From Dyella halodurans (GTDB lineage: Bacteria > Pseudomonadota > Gammaproteobacteria > Xanthomonadales > Rhodanobacteraceae): a DNA stretch of 64,000 nucleotides. The stretch is from assembly GCF_026283925.1 (NCBI RefSeq), contig NZ_JAPDPF010000001.1, positions 682,001 through 746,000 on the forward strand, read 5' to 3'. A model generated the notes under the pieces. The model saw nothing but the letters and a program-made list of their open reading frames with translations. It was not told the origin of the DNA and did no database searches. Position 1 is the first letter of the stretch. Each line of letters opens with the position of its first letter. Both the position numbers and the translations under genes were made by a program. Below are positions 35,387 to 44,684 of the stretch, piece after piece.

Positions 35387-36112
35387 GTGAAAATACCCAT
35401 TTTGATGTATCACAACATCGCCCAGGTGCCGGAAGGCTTGCGGGTGTACCGCAGCCTTTACGTGTCGCCGGCATCGTTTGCGCGGCAAATGGGCATGTTG
35501 AAAGGCCTGGGCTATCGCGGACTGTCGATGGCCGATGCGATGCCCTACCTGCAAGGCGAACGCGAAGGCCGCGTCTTCGTCATCACGCTGGACGACGGCT
35601 ATGTGGACAATCTCGAATCGGCTGCGTCGATCCTGCAGCGCTATGACTTCACGGCCACCTGCTACGTCGTCAGCGGAGCGCTAGGCCACTACAACTCCTG
35701 GGATGACGAGAAGCTGGGCATACGCAAGCCGATCATGACGGCGCAACAACTGCGCGCATGGCATGCCGCGGGCATGGAGGTGGGTGCACACACGCGCACT
35801 CACGTGCGACTCAGCCAGTGCAACGACCAGCAGCAGCGCGACGAAATCGAGGGTTGCAGGACGGAGCTCGAACAGCAGCTTGGCGCGCCCGTGACGCAGT
35901 TTTGCTATCCCTACGGCGACTACGACGAGCGTGCCGTCGCCGTGGCCCGGCAGTCCGGATTCGTTGCTGCCACCACCACCGATCGCGGTCGCGCCAGTTC
36001 CGGGAGTGACGTCGATCTCTGGCGCCTGCCACGCATTCAGGTGGCCCGGCACCATCTGCTTCCGCAGGTGGCCGCCAGGATGTTGACTCGTTACGAAGAC
36101 CGACGCGCATGA
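35387..36112 (+). CDS. Polysaccharide deacetylase family protein
   Basis: About 241 residues from GTG 35387 (VKIPILMYHNIAQVPEG); an ATG 35240 gives an N-terminal extension with no family features. The NodB homology domain is clear: MYHNI opening, metal-binding FVITLDDGYVDN (Asp69, Asp70), EVGAHTRTHVRLSQC (His-x3-His type), and FCYPYGDYDERAVAVARQSG. Members remove acetyl or related groups from N-acetylglucosamine-containing sugars; with no signal peptide, a cytoplasmic or membrane-linked role in polysaccharide assembly fits. The stop overlaps the ATG of the glycosyltransferase by four bases. Confidence 0.85.
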   Translation: MKIPILMYHNIAQVPEGLRVYRSLYVSPASFARQMGMLKGLGYRGLSMADAMPYLQGEREGRVFVITLDDGYVDNLESAASILQRYDFTATCYVVSGALGHYNSWDDEKLGIRKPIMTAQQLRAWHAAGMEVGAHTRTHVRLSQCNDQQQRDEIEGCRTELEQQLGAPVTQFCYPYGDYDERAVAVARQSGFVAATTTDRGRASSGSDVDLWRLPRIQVARHHLLPQVAARMLTRYEDRRA

Positions 36113-37221
36113 AACTTCTTTTTGTAGGCACCAACCCCGAGAACACCGGCGCCGCCACCCATTTCGTCACGCTGGCCAAGGCCATGTCGGAGGCAGGGCA
36201 CGCGGTTGAGGGAGTCGTGTCGCGGCGCGGCCTGATCGGCGAGGGTTTTGAGGCCGCGCATATTCCCATTCACTACAGCGCGTTTCGCAACGTCTACGAC
36301 GTGCGCGGCTATACCACCGTGCTCAGGCGAGTGCGTGCCTTCAAGCCGGATTGGCTGGTCGGCAACTTCGGCAAGGAGTATTGGCCGCTGATCGCCTGCG
36401 GGCGCCTTACGCACACGCCGGTCGCCTTGTTCCGGCACCGCACGCCGCGCATGAGCAAGCTTTCCGAGTACGGGATTCCGCGCATGGCGCAGCGCTTCAT
36501 CGCGGTGTCCAACTATGCGCGCAATGCCTATCTCGCGTGGGGCGTGCCACCCGAGCTGGTGTCCATCTCGTACAACCCGGTCGACACCGCGCAGTTTCGG
36601 CCTGATCCCGAGTTGCGCGCTCTCGTGCGTCGTGAACTGGGCATCGCCGATGACGCCATCGTGCTGGGTTATGTCGGCCGCATGCATGGCGGCAAGGGCG
36701 TGACCACGCTGATGCGCGCGGCGAACGAGGCCATGGCCGTCAACGACAAGCTGCATGTGCTGTGGGTTGGCAATGGCATCGAAGAGAACATGCTGCACGA
36801 GATGGCGGCGAGCAGCGGGTATGCGCAACGTCACCACTTCACCGGTTGGGTAGCGGATACCGAGAGGTACTGCAACACGATGTCGTTCCTGGCGTTTCCG
36901 TCGGTCGAGCCGGAGACCTTCGGACGCGTTGCCATCGAGGCCCAGGCATGCGCGGCGCCGGTGCTTGGCAGCAATATCGGTGGCATTCCCGAAACCTTGC
37001 AGGACAAGGTAACCGGCTTTCTTATCGAGCCCGGCAACGTCGCCGCGTGGCGCGACGCGATCATCAGTCTGTGCGATCCGGCGCGTCGCGATGCGATGGG
37101 TCAGGCAGCGCGCGCGTTTGCGATTGAGCATTTCGGCAACGCTGCGGTGGCGAGGGACTTTGAGGCCTTGCTGAATCGTCCGCACCACTCGCGACCGCAC
37201 GGTCATCACGCCCACGCCTGA
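36109..37221 (+). CDS. Glycosyltransferase, GT4 family
   Basis: A 370-residue GT-B enzyme. N-terminal domain starts MKLLFVGTNPENTGAATHFV; the C-terminal nucleotide-sugar site reads VLGYVGRMHGGKGVTTLMRA and AFPSVEPETFGRVAIEAQAC AAP (GRMHGGKG and E(x)7E-type motif). Donor and acceptor unknown. Translationally coupled to the deacetylase, suggesting both act on the same glycan (lipopolysaccharide, capsule or exopolysaccharide); no polymerase or flippase is close. The His-rich tail (PHHSRPHGHHAHA) is unusual. Confidence 0.87.
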   Translation: MKLLFVGTNPENTGAATHFVTLAKAMSEAGHAVEGVVSRRGLIGEGFEAAHIPIHYSAFRNVYDVRGYTTVLRRVRAFKPDWLVGNFGKEYWPLIACGRLTHTPVALFRHRTPRMSKLSEYGIPRMAQRFIAVSNYARNAYLAWGVPPELVSISYNPVDTAQFRPDPELRALVRRELGIADDAIVLGYVGRMHGGKGVTTLMRAANEAMAVNDKLHVLWVGNGIEENMLHEMAASSGYAQRHHFTGWVADTERYCNTMSFLAFPSVEPETFGRVAIEAQACAAPVLGSNIGGIPETLQDKVTGFLIEPGNVAAWRDAIISLCDPARRDAMGQAARAFAIEHFGNAAVARDFEALLNRPHHSRPHGHHAHA

Positions 37222-37524
37222 GCCCATCCAGCGCCGGCCTGCCGCGACGCCAACGAGGCCTTGGCGAATGCCCCATCCTTGGTCACTTGCGAGCCGGGTG
37301 AGGATGGGCGGCCTTGCTTGCTGGACGCGCCTTGGTTTGCGGCCGATATAGACGTCGCATTCACCGTTTCAGATGTATGTGTGCGCAAGGGTCGCAGCCC
37401 TGCCGCCAGGGAGCGGACGGGTGGTGCGGCCCGCCAGGGGAGTTTCCGAGCTTCGCAATCACCGACGAGGGGCGCATAGCCATCGAGTCGGGGCGTCGTG
37501 TCAGGGCACCCAGGTGTTCGCCAT
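37222..37524. other. Intergenic region, no gene seen
   Basis: Between the glycosyltransferase and sigma-factor genes I find no supported frame, hairpin or repeat. The promoter of the sigma-kinase cluster should be here, but no clear -35/-10 pair is visible. Confidence 0.5.
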
Positions 37525-38253
37525 ATGAGCGCATTTCGCACCACGCGATGGAGCCTTATCCTGCAGACGCGCTTCGGTGGTCCCGAGGCGCGCGACGCGC
37601 TGGAGTCCTTGTGCCGCATCTATCGCCCGGCGGTCGTCGCCTATGTCCGTCGGCACGGCTATGCACCGGCCGATGCGGAAGACCTGGCGCAGTCGTTCTA
37701 TGCGGACATCCTTGGTCGGGACTTTCATGCGCGGGCCGATCCCGCGCGCGGTCGCTTCCGCGCCTATCTGCTGACCGCCTTGCGTCATTTCGTGGCGAGC
37801 TCCCGCGCCCATGACGACGCACTCAAGCGGGGAGGGCAGGCTAGCCACTTGTCACTGGGGCTTGATGATGCCGATGGCCACATCGATGTCACGGACGATG
37901 GTGAATCGCCGGACGAGGTATTTGATCGGGTATGGGCGGTCACCGTGCTCGACCAGGCCATCGATCGCCTGGAGCGCGAGACGCAACGGGCGGGGAAGGT
38001 CGGCCTGTTCCGCGAACTGAAAGTGTTTCTGGTGGAGGATCCGCAAGGCGACGACTATGCGCACCTTGCCGAACGCCTGGGCATGCGCCCCAACACCATT
38101 GCTGTCGCCGTGCATCGCCTGCGACGACGGCTGCGCGCCCAGGTCGGCATGGTGCTGAACGAAACGGTGGATGATCCCGCCTGCGCCGATGCTGAAATGG
38201 CGCACCTGAAGGCGGCGCTGGGTGCGCCAGCTCACGCCAGCATCGGGGTGTAA
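37525..38253 (+). CDS. ECF-type RNA polymerase sigma factor of kinase-linked group
   Basis: A 242-residue sigma factor starting MSAFRTTRWSLILQTRFGG. The TTRWSLI N-terminus marks ECF-like groups encoded beside Ser/Thr kinases. Region 2 is seen as CRIYRPAVVAYVRRHGYAPA with the acidic DAED helix ADAEDLAQSFYADIL; region 4 holds DYAHLAERLGMRPNTIAVAVHRLRRRLR. It should bind core RNA polymerase and direct stress or surface genes; the probable controller is the kinase two genes downstream. ATG 37525 is preferred over GTG 37498. No anti-sigma gene is adjacent. Confidence 0.85.
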   Translation: MSAFRTTRWSLILQTRFGGPEARDALESLCRIYRPAVVAYVRRHGYAPADAEDLAQSFYADILGRDFHARADPARGRFRAYLLTALRHFVASSRAHDDALKRGGQASHLSLGLDDADGHIDVTDDGESPDEVFDRVWAVTVLDQAIDRLERETQRAGKVGLFRELKVFLVEDPQGDDYAHLAERLGMRPNTIAVAVHRLRRRLRAQVGMVLNETVDDPACADAEMAHLKAALGAPAHASIGV

Positions 38254-38409
38254 TCCCTTGCCCTGGAATCTCCTACATCTAGGTAAGGCGCCACATCGCC
38301 GAGAGAGCCAGGGGTGTGGTGCGATGCGTTCTTGTCCAGGCGCCATGCGATGCCTCCGCACGGTGGCGCGCAGTGGTGCTTCAGCCGCGGCGGGTGGGGT
38401 GTTGGACCA

Positions 38410-39144
38410 ATGATCAAGCCGACGGATGGACCGACCAAGCAAGACGTCGCCGCCAGAAACACGGCAACCACGCGATGGTCGCTCATCCTCGGCGGAGAGC
38501 TGCCCGATGCGGCGACGTCCAGCATCGATGTACCCATGCTGTGCGGTCGCAGCATGTTTCCTGCCTACGTATGGATGCGTTGCGAGGGCTTGGAGCCGGC
38601 TCGAGCCTATCAGGCCGCGCACAGCCTGCTACGCGACCTGGCGCGAGCTGCCGCGAAGGAAGCGACTCACCAGGCGCCAAGAAACTTCCGCCCCTTTCTG
38701 GCCGATGCGCTCGCCCATGGCCCAGGCATCGCCGGCTTGCCCGACGGGCATCACGCGGAAGAAGAGGTGGTCGCCATCGAGGCGCGCTTTGTCGCTGAGG
38801 TGCAGGCGGAGCTCGGTACGCTCGATGCTTTTGGCCGCGCCTATGCCGGGGAGCTGATACTCCGCGCCCATCACCGTCTGGCCGATGAAGCCGCCCAGAC
38901 CCGGCGCGAGCGCCTGTTCTCGGCGCTTGAGCCCTACCTGGCGAAGGAACCGCCCCATGCCAGGCTCGAAATGCTGGCCTTCGCCCATGGCATGAGGCCA
39001 CTGCTTATTTCGCTCGCGCTCGAACGTCTACGCCAGCGCTTCAGGGAGCTGGTAGACACCGAGATCGCCGAGACGGTGGCGGATGCGGATGAACTGGCGG
39101 TCGAGCGACGCACCCTGCTGATGCTGTTGTCGCGGCGGCCTTGA
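38410..39144 (+). CDS. Degenerate sigma-like paralogue
   Basis: A 244-residue protein starting MIKPTDGPTKQDVAARNTA then TTRWSLILGGELPDAATSSI. The TTRWSLIL motif and the C-terminal arrangement align with the sigma factor before it: FSALEPYLAKEPPHARLEML against FRELKVFLVEDPQGDDYAHL, and LERLRQRFRELVDTEIAETV against VHRLRRRLRAQVGMVLNETV. The acidic DAED helix needed for core binding is replaced by RAYQAAHSLLRDL, and the region-4 recognition helix is much changed (GMRPLLISLALERL). It may be a sigma-derived regulator that no longer acts as a sigma factor. It ends 12 bases before the kinase gene. Confidence 0.6.
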   Translation: MIKPTDGPTKQDVAARNTATTRWSLILGGELPDAATSSIDVPMLCGRSMFPAYVWMRCEGLEPARAYQAAHSLLRDLARAAAKEATHQAPRNFRPFLADALAHGPGIAGLPDGHHAEEEVVAIEARFVAEVQAELGTLDAFGRAYAGELILRAHHRLADEAAQTRRERLFSALEPYLAKEPPHARLEMLAFAHGMRPLLISLALERLRQRFRELVDTEIAETVADADELAVERRTLLMLLSRRP

Positions 39145-39156
39145 GGACGATCACGC

Positions 39157-42100
39157 ATGCCAACGCCGGTCGATCGATCCCGTAGCGAAGCGTCAAGCGC
39201 GCTCGAGTACATCGCGCTGGCCGAGCTGGCGTTTGGCACCCGCGAGGCGGGGATCACGCGGCATCTCGCCTGGGCGCCAGCCTCATCGCTGGAGTTCGAT
39301 CTCACTGATCCGGAGCAGCGCGTCTTCGGCGACTTCGAATTGCTGGAAAAGATCGGCGAGGGCGGCATGGGTATCGTCTATCGCGCCCGCCAGCGCAGCC
39401 TCGAACGCGAGGTCGCCTTGAAATTGCTGGCGGCGGGCGTCTGGGCGCATCCGGATTTCGTCGCGCGCTTTCGCATCGAGGCACAAAGCGCCGCCCGCAT
39501 GCAGCATCCCGACATCGTCACCATTCACGACATTGGCGTGCACGAGGAAATCGCCTACTACTCGATGGAGCTGGTCAACGGTCCAAGCCTGGCCCAGCGC
39601 CTGGCGAGTCCGCATCCCATGCCGATGGCCGAGGTCGCGGCGCTGCTGCGCACGGTGGCGGACGCCGTCCACTACGCCCATCAGCTGGGCGTACTGCACC
39701 TGGACCTCAAGCCGGACAATATCCTGCTGGACGATCTTGGCTCGCCGAAGATCGCGGACTTCGGCCTGGCGCGGCGTCTCGACCAAAGCGTCGCCGAGAA
39801 CACGGATGAAGTGCGCGGCACGCCGAGCTACATGGCACCCGAGCAGGCCCAGGGAGCGCAGCAGGAGCTTGGTGTCGCCACGGATATCCATGCGCTGGGC
39901 GCCGTCCTGTACGAAGGCCTCACAGGACAGCCGCCGTTCGTCGGTTGCGATGCCAACGATTCGTTGCGCAGGGTCAAGGCCGAGTCACCCGTGCCTCCGC
40001 GCAGTCTTCGCGCCGAGGTCCCGCGTGATCTTGAGGCGATCTGTCTAAAGTGCCTCGCCAAACGGCCTGAGCATCGCTATGCCTCGGCCAGGGACCTCGC
40101 CGACGATCTGGGCCGGTTCCTGGCGCATCGGCCGGTGCGGGCGCGACCCTTGCCTGCGCCGGTCCGCTGGTGGCGGCTGGCCAGGCGCGAACTTCCCCTG
40201 GCCATGGCCATTGCGGCCGCCGTACTCGTCCTGCTGGCGGGCTTGTTGGTGAGCGCGCTCGAATGGCGGCGCGCTGAACGCAACGCGTCGGTGGCGCGCA
40301 ACAACCTTTGGCACGAACGTGTCGAGGGCGTATGGCGGCACTACGAGTCCGGCGACGGGTTCGAGGCCATGCCCTTGCTGCTGGCGAACCTTCAGGAACA
40401 GGAGGCCAGCGGCGCGAAGGTCCAGGCGGGCGTGACGCGGCAGCGCCTGGGTGCCTTGCTGGCGTCTTCGCCGCGCCTGATCGATGCGATACCGCTGGGC
40501 GCGCCGGTCGAGTCCGTGGCCCTCAGCCGGGACGGCTCGCGCGTCGCCGCGGGTACGGCGGATGGGCACGTCGCCCTGTTCGATACCAGTACGGGTCGCC
40601 AGTTGTGGAGCCTGGACACCAGCCCCTTGCACCATTGGTTGAATACGCCCGGACAGGTCTTGCGCAAGGTTTTCCTGCTGCAATTCAGTGCCGATGGCCG
40701 CTATCTGACCGGCATGCCGCCGTGGCCAGGGTGGCCAGATCCCGTGGCGCATCCTGCCGGCATGAACAGCTTCCTGATCGACGTGGAGCATGGCCGGGCG
40801 GTGACACCGCCGGCGGCGTTCGCTGATTTTCGCGATGCCACCTTCAGCCGTGACGGCTCCTATGCCGTGCTGCGCAACACGAGCTTCCAGGCGCAAGCCT
40901 GGCGCGTCAGCGACTGGACGCCGCTGGGGCCGCTGGTACCGTTCGCCCATGTCAATCCCGCGTGGCTCGCTGCCGCGGATGGCACGCGGCTGGCGAGCAC
41001 AGGCGATATGAAGCGGGTTGAGTTGCGGGACCCGGCGAGCCTGGCGGTACTGCATACCTATCGCCTCCCCGAAGACCGCGGTTTTCTCGCCTGGCAGTTC
41101 AGTGCGGATGGGCGCCTGCTCGCGCTGGGCGACACCCAGGGCGACGTCTATCTGATCGATGCCGGCAGTGGCGTTCTCCTGCATACGCTCAAGCCGAACA
41201 GCGAAGGTGAAATCGGCTGGCTTGCCTTCACTGAAGATGATCAGTGGCTGGTGGCGGGAAGCACCCGGGGCGACGCTCGACTCTGGCGGATGGACACGCT
41301 GGAGGCGCAGAGCGCGGGCCTGCATGAAAGCGAATCCATCATGCGGCTGGCCGCCGATCCACGGTCGCGCGTCCTGCTGACTTCCGTGGGTACGGACTGG
41401 GGGCATCGGGAACGACTTTGGCAGGTGCCTGCGGATGACCAGCTATCACCCGTCGCGCTAAGCCCCTGGATGGTGTTGCATGGTGGTGGTGGGCCTTATG
41501 ACGCGCAGGTGGCGGTGGCTGCCCGCCTGTTGGCGGTCGGCGGTGAAGACGGGCGCTTGATGTTGTGGCGCTTGCCCGCGGGCGCCCTGCGCGCGGCCCG
41601 CGGCCCGCCGAACCGAGTCGATGCGCTGCGCTTTGATGGTCGCCACCTGGTCAGCATCGAGGGGGCGACGGCGCGCGTGGTCGACGTGGACACCGGACAG
41701 CCCACATCGCCAGCACTGCTCCATCCGGGGCCGGTGAGCTTTACCACGCTCACCCACGACGGTCGGACGCTGGTGACGGTGTCCGGTCATCGACTGTTTG
41801 TATGGGACCTCGCTGCCGGGCGTCAGCGTTACCGGGCGCTTGAGCTTGCGGCGACGCCATTGCGCTTGGCCATCAGTGGCGACGATGCCCGCGTCGCCGT
41901 GAGTTACCTGGAAGACGGAGCAGGCGCATCTCGCGAAGTGGTGCGCTTGTGGAATCTGCACAGCGGCACGCCGATCGCTCCGGCCAGGGCATTGCCAAAC
42001 GTGTCGTTCGGTTGGCATCTGTCGCTGGATGGATCGAAGCTGATGGCCTGGCAGCGTTCTGGTGTCCTCACCCTGGATGCGGTCTCGTGGCGGCCACTGA

Positions 42101-43464
42101 GCACGATCGTCAAATCGCCGTGCCGCGAGCAGAGCGCGGGCGATGGCGATATCGAGCGCCTGTTCCCGTCAGGCGATGGCCGATTTCTTCACCTGGTCTG
42201 CTTCGACGATCCCGGCAACGGCGGCGCTGGCGTCCGCACCGTGTTTACCTGGGAGGTGGCCACCGGCGGCTTTATCCGGCGGCAGTCGACCAGCGGCAGG
42301 AACGTGCCCATCGCAGTGGCACCCGATGGCACCGTCGCCGTCGTCGGCAGCGCGCCCGAGCTGATCCTGCCGGATGGTTCGCGCAAGCCCTTGCCAGGCT
42401 TGCCAGGACTGCGATCCATGAATGCGGTCTTCGATGCCGGTGGTGCGCGTCTGGCCATCGCCTTGCGTGATGGGGTGATCGTGGTCGATGGGCGTACCGG
42501 TCAGGCCATGACACCACCCATGCGGGTGCCGCTGGTCACTAACGATGGCATCGGCGATATCGCGTTCAGCCCGGATGGCGCGCGCGTTCTGGCGGCCACG
42601 CGTTATGGTCACTGGCTGGTCTTTGATCTGCCCAGCGATGGCAGGCCGGTGCCGGATATCCGGCGCGAAGCTGCTTTCATGCTCGGCAATGCGCAGGCGG
42701 CCGCTGCGGATGTGACCAGCATGCGCGCCGCACTGCGTCTGAACGACAAGCCCACGTCGGCGCCTATCGCCGCGCCGCTGCCGCTGATGGCCAAGGAATA
42801 TGAGCAGATCGGGGGCGTGGCCCGCGATCCCACGCTGGGCCCGGAGCTACTGGATCTGTCGGCGACCTACAACGCCAACTTCATCAATCTGTTCGGCATG
42901 GGCCGCCACTACGAGAGCGTGGACTTCACCGAGATGCCGCTGGGCGCGCAGCGCTACCTGGGCGTCGACTACGACGTTCGCGGCATCATTGCGCCCAACC
43001 GGCCGTGCTCGCACGGTGCGTTTGTCGCCAATGCGACGGCTTGCGCCGTGGACATTCCGCTCAATGGGCGCGTCACCACGTTTCATCTGCTCATGACCAT
43101 GCTCTCGCGAGCGTCTTCGCGCAAGCCGGAGCCGCTGGCTCGGCTTCGACTCCATTTCAAGGACCACAGCAGCATCGCGCTCGATATCCTCGAGTTTCGC
43201 GACGTCAACCAGGCCGTGGGCTTTCATCTATTTCCCGACGCGCCGTGGAAATCGCCCTTGCTGGCATGGTTTCCTGCGGTCTTTCCAGGGGAGTACTTGC
43301 TGGAAGACGTCCACCCGGTTGACGAGGTGCGCCTGGTCAACCCGCGACCCGACAAGGATCTGGCCAGTATCAGCGTGGAAAGCACTGAGGTCGCCTGGAG
43401 CGTGCCGCTGTTCTACGCCATCACCATTGAGCGTCCCGCCGCTCACCAAGCCATGCAGCGCTGA
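39157..43464 (+). CDS. Transmembrane Ser/Thr protein kinase with beta-propeller sensor
   Basis: A 1435-residue kinase. The kinase domain (about 60-330) has Gly-loop LEKIGEGGMGIVYRARQRSL, VALK (Lys89), catalytic LHLDLKPDNILL (Asp183; Leu replaces the Arg of HRD), DFGLARR (201-207) and GTPSYMAPEQAQG. One membrane helix (LAMAIAAAVLVLLAGLLVSA, about 350-370) is followed by a long WD40/YVTN-type propeller (about 435-1230; VALSRDGSRVAAGTADGHVA, FSADGRLLALGDTQGDVYLI). The last 200 residues (YLGVDYDVRGII, RLRLHFKDHSSIALDI) form a jelly-roll-like domain seen in Planctomycetes-type proteins. Kinase inside, propeller outside: a likely envelope sensor for the sigma pair upstream. GAGGA ribosome site ahead of ATG. 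Confidence 0.88.
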   Translation: MPTPVDRSRSEASSALEYIALAELAFGTREAGITRHLAWAPASSLEFDLTDPEQRVFGDFELLEKIGEGGMGIVYRARQRSLEREVALKLLAAGVWAHPDFVARFRIEAQSAARMQHPDIVTIHDIGVHEEIAYYSMELVNGPSLAQRLASPHPMPMAEVAALLRTVADAVHYAHQLGVLHLDLKPDNILLDDLGSPKIADFGLARRLDQSVAENTDEVRGTPSYMAPEQAQGAQQELGVATDIHALGAVLYEGLTGQPPFVGCDANDSLRRVKAESPVPPRSLRAEVPRDLEAICLKCLAKRPEHRYASARDLADDLGRFLAHRPVRARPLPAPVRWWRLARRELPLAMAIAAAVLVLLAGLLVSALEWRRAERNASVARNNLWHERVEGVWRHYESGDGFEAMPLLLANLQEQEASGAKVQAGVTRQRLGALLASSPRLIDAIPLGAPVESVALSRDGSRVAAGTADGHVALFDTSTGRQLWSLDTSPLHHWLNTPGQVLRKVFLLQFSADGRYLTGMPPWPGWPDPVAHPAGMNSFLIDVEHGRAVTPPAAFADFRDATFSRDGSYAVLRNTSFQAQAWRVSDWTPLGPLVPFAHVNPAWLAAADGTRLASTGDMKRVELRDPASLAVLHTYRLPEDRGFLAWQFSADGRLLALGDTQGDVYLIDAGSGVLLHTLKPNSEGEIGWLAFTEDDQWLVAGSTRGDARLWRMDTLEAQSAGLHESESIMRLAADPRSRVLLTSVGTDWGHRERLWQVPADDQLSPVALSPWMVLHGGGGPYDAQVAVAARLLAVGGEDGRLMLWRLPAGALRAARGPPNRVDALRFDGRHLVSIEGATARVVDVDTGQPTSPALLHPGPVSFTTLTHDGRTLVTVSGHRLFVWDLAAGRQRYRALELAATPLRLAISGDDARVAVSYLEDGAGASREVVRLWNLHSGTPIAPARALPNVSFGWHLSLDGSKLMAWQRSGVLTLDAVSWRPLSTIVKSPCREQSAGDGDIERLFPSGDGRFLHLVCFDDPGNGGAGVRTVFTWEVATGGFIRRQSTSGRNVPIAVAPDGTVAVVGSAPELILPDGSRKPLPGLPGLRSMNAVFDAGGARLAIALRDGVIVVDGRTGQAMTPPMRVPLVTNDGIGDIAFSPDGARVLAATRYGHWLVFDLPSDGRPVPDIRREAAFMLGNAQAAAADVTSMRAALRLNDKPTSAPIAAPLPLMAKEYEQIGGVARDPTLGPELLDLSATYNANFINLFGMGRHYESVDFTEMPLGAQRYLGVDYDVRGIIAPNRPCSHGAFVANATACAVDIPLNGRVTTFHLLMTMLSRASSRKPEPLARLRLHFKDHSSIALDILEFRDVNQAVGFHLFPDAPWKSPLLAWFPAVFPGEYLLEDVHPVDEVRLVNPRPDKDLASISVESTEVAWSVPLFYAITIERPAAHQAMQR

Positions 43465-43711
43465 GTCTGGCGAGCGGGTCGTTCCGTGGCAGGTCACCAC
43501 TCTCCTTGCCTCTTCCTGCCTTGCCCTGTAATCGCGCGCTCGAAAGCCGTTATTCAAGAGGTGAAGGCAGTACGACACCCTTTTGGTTTTCCCTGGTAGC
43601 CGTCGATGCGACTGCCATCCCGAGACAGTGCAGCAAGCCTTCTCCCCAGGGCGTCCTGGCCCTGCGGACCATCGGGACCTTTCCAAAGAAATGACGCAAT
43701 GGAGAAGATCG

Positions 43712-44350
43712 ATGAACACTCAAAAGACGGTGATGCTGGCGACGGTGGCCATGGGCATGTTCGGATGTCTGATCGCAGCGCCTGCGAGCGCGAGCTGCGG
43801 TGTCCCCGAGATGGATTTCAGCAATGGATCCGCGCTTGCGGTGGTTTCATCCAAGGCCAGCGGCATGGCCGATGTGGCCGCGGCACTGCAGCTGACCGAT
43901 CGGCTGCAAAGCCTGGCCCAGACCAGCCAGGCCAGTGTCCTGCCGGGGCAGGCGGTCGTGGGACTGTGGAAATTCACCTTCCTGTCCCTGGGCAATAGCG
44001 CCTACAAGATTCCTGATGGCGCGCAGCTCGATGCCGGCTTCCAGTCCTGGCACAGCGACGGCACCGAAATCATGAATTCGGGGAAACCGCCGATCACCAG
44101 CAGTTTCTGCATGGGCACATGGAACTACAGCTACAAGACCGGCTACAAACTCAATCACTACGCATTGTCGTGGGACCCCACCGGCCAGACCTTCGTGGGA
44201 CCCGCCAACATCCGTGAGCAGGTGCAGGTCGACTACACCGGCAACAAGCTGAGCGGCACGGTGACGATTGATCAGTACGATGCCACCGGTACCACGATAC
44301 AAATGCATCTCGGCGGCACGGTAAGCGCTACCCGCATCAATGTGAACTGA
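43712..44350 (+). CDS. Exported protein of unknown function
   Basis: A 212-residue protein with signal peptide (MNTQKTVMLATVAMGMFGCL, cleavage near ASAS). The mature part includes GQAVVGLWKFTFLSLGNSAY, AGFQSWHSDGTEIMNSGKPP, SFCMGTWNYSYKTGYKLNHY and VQVDYTGNKLSGTVTIDQYD, reminiscent of lipocalin-like/DUF4488-type barrels: GLWKxxF start, WHSDGTE strand. Ribosome site GGAG ten bases before the ATG at 43712. It follows the kinase gene by 247 bases that contain no gene, and could be a target of the sigma-kinase system; no experimental basis. Confidence 0.7.
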   Translation: MNTQKTVMLATVAMGMFGCLIAAPASASCGVPEMDFSNGSALAVVSSKASGMADVAAALQLTDRLQSLAQTSQASVLPGQAVVGLWKFTFLSLGNSAYKIPDGAQLDAGFQSWHSDGTEIMNSGKPPITSSFCMGTWNYSYKTGYKLNHYALSWDPTGQTFVGPANIREQVQVDYTGNKLSGTVTIDQYDATGTTIQMHLGGTVSATRINVN

Positions 44351-44684
44351 CACGGCCGGCTTGGGACGTCTCGCGCAAGCCCATGAACCGCGCTGGTTAT
44401 CCCCGTGCATGCCCGAGGTGACTTTCATCCCTGATGTTTTGCACTTCCGCGTACCGTCCACGGGTACGCGGGAGTGGCTGAGGGACGCGTACGAGCAAGC
44501 CGCCGCATGCATTGTTTGCCTGGCGATGGTTCGTGTTCCGATTGCGCCATCGAATGTCTGCCGCAGGGACAGGACCGAGCGGCTCTTCGACGGCGCCATG
44601 GCATGTCATACACCTTCTGGCAGTGTCGCCGTTCGGCCATGCAAGTCCTACGCTAATGGCCTAGCGATGCTTGGAAGGTGTGCC
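44351..44684. other. Intergenic region without supported gene
   Basis: Several frames are open through here, but none has a ribosome site, family motif or consistent codon pattern. The ribosome site (GGAAGG) for the next gene is at its right end. Confidence 0.5.
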
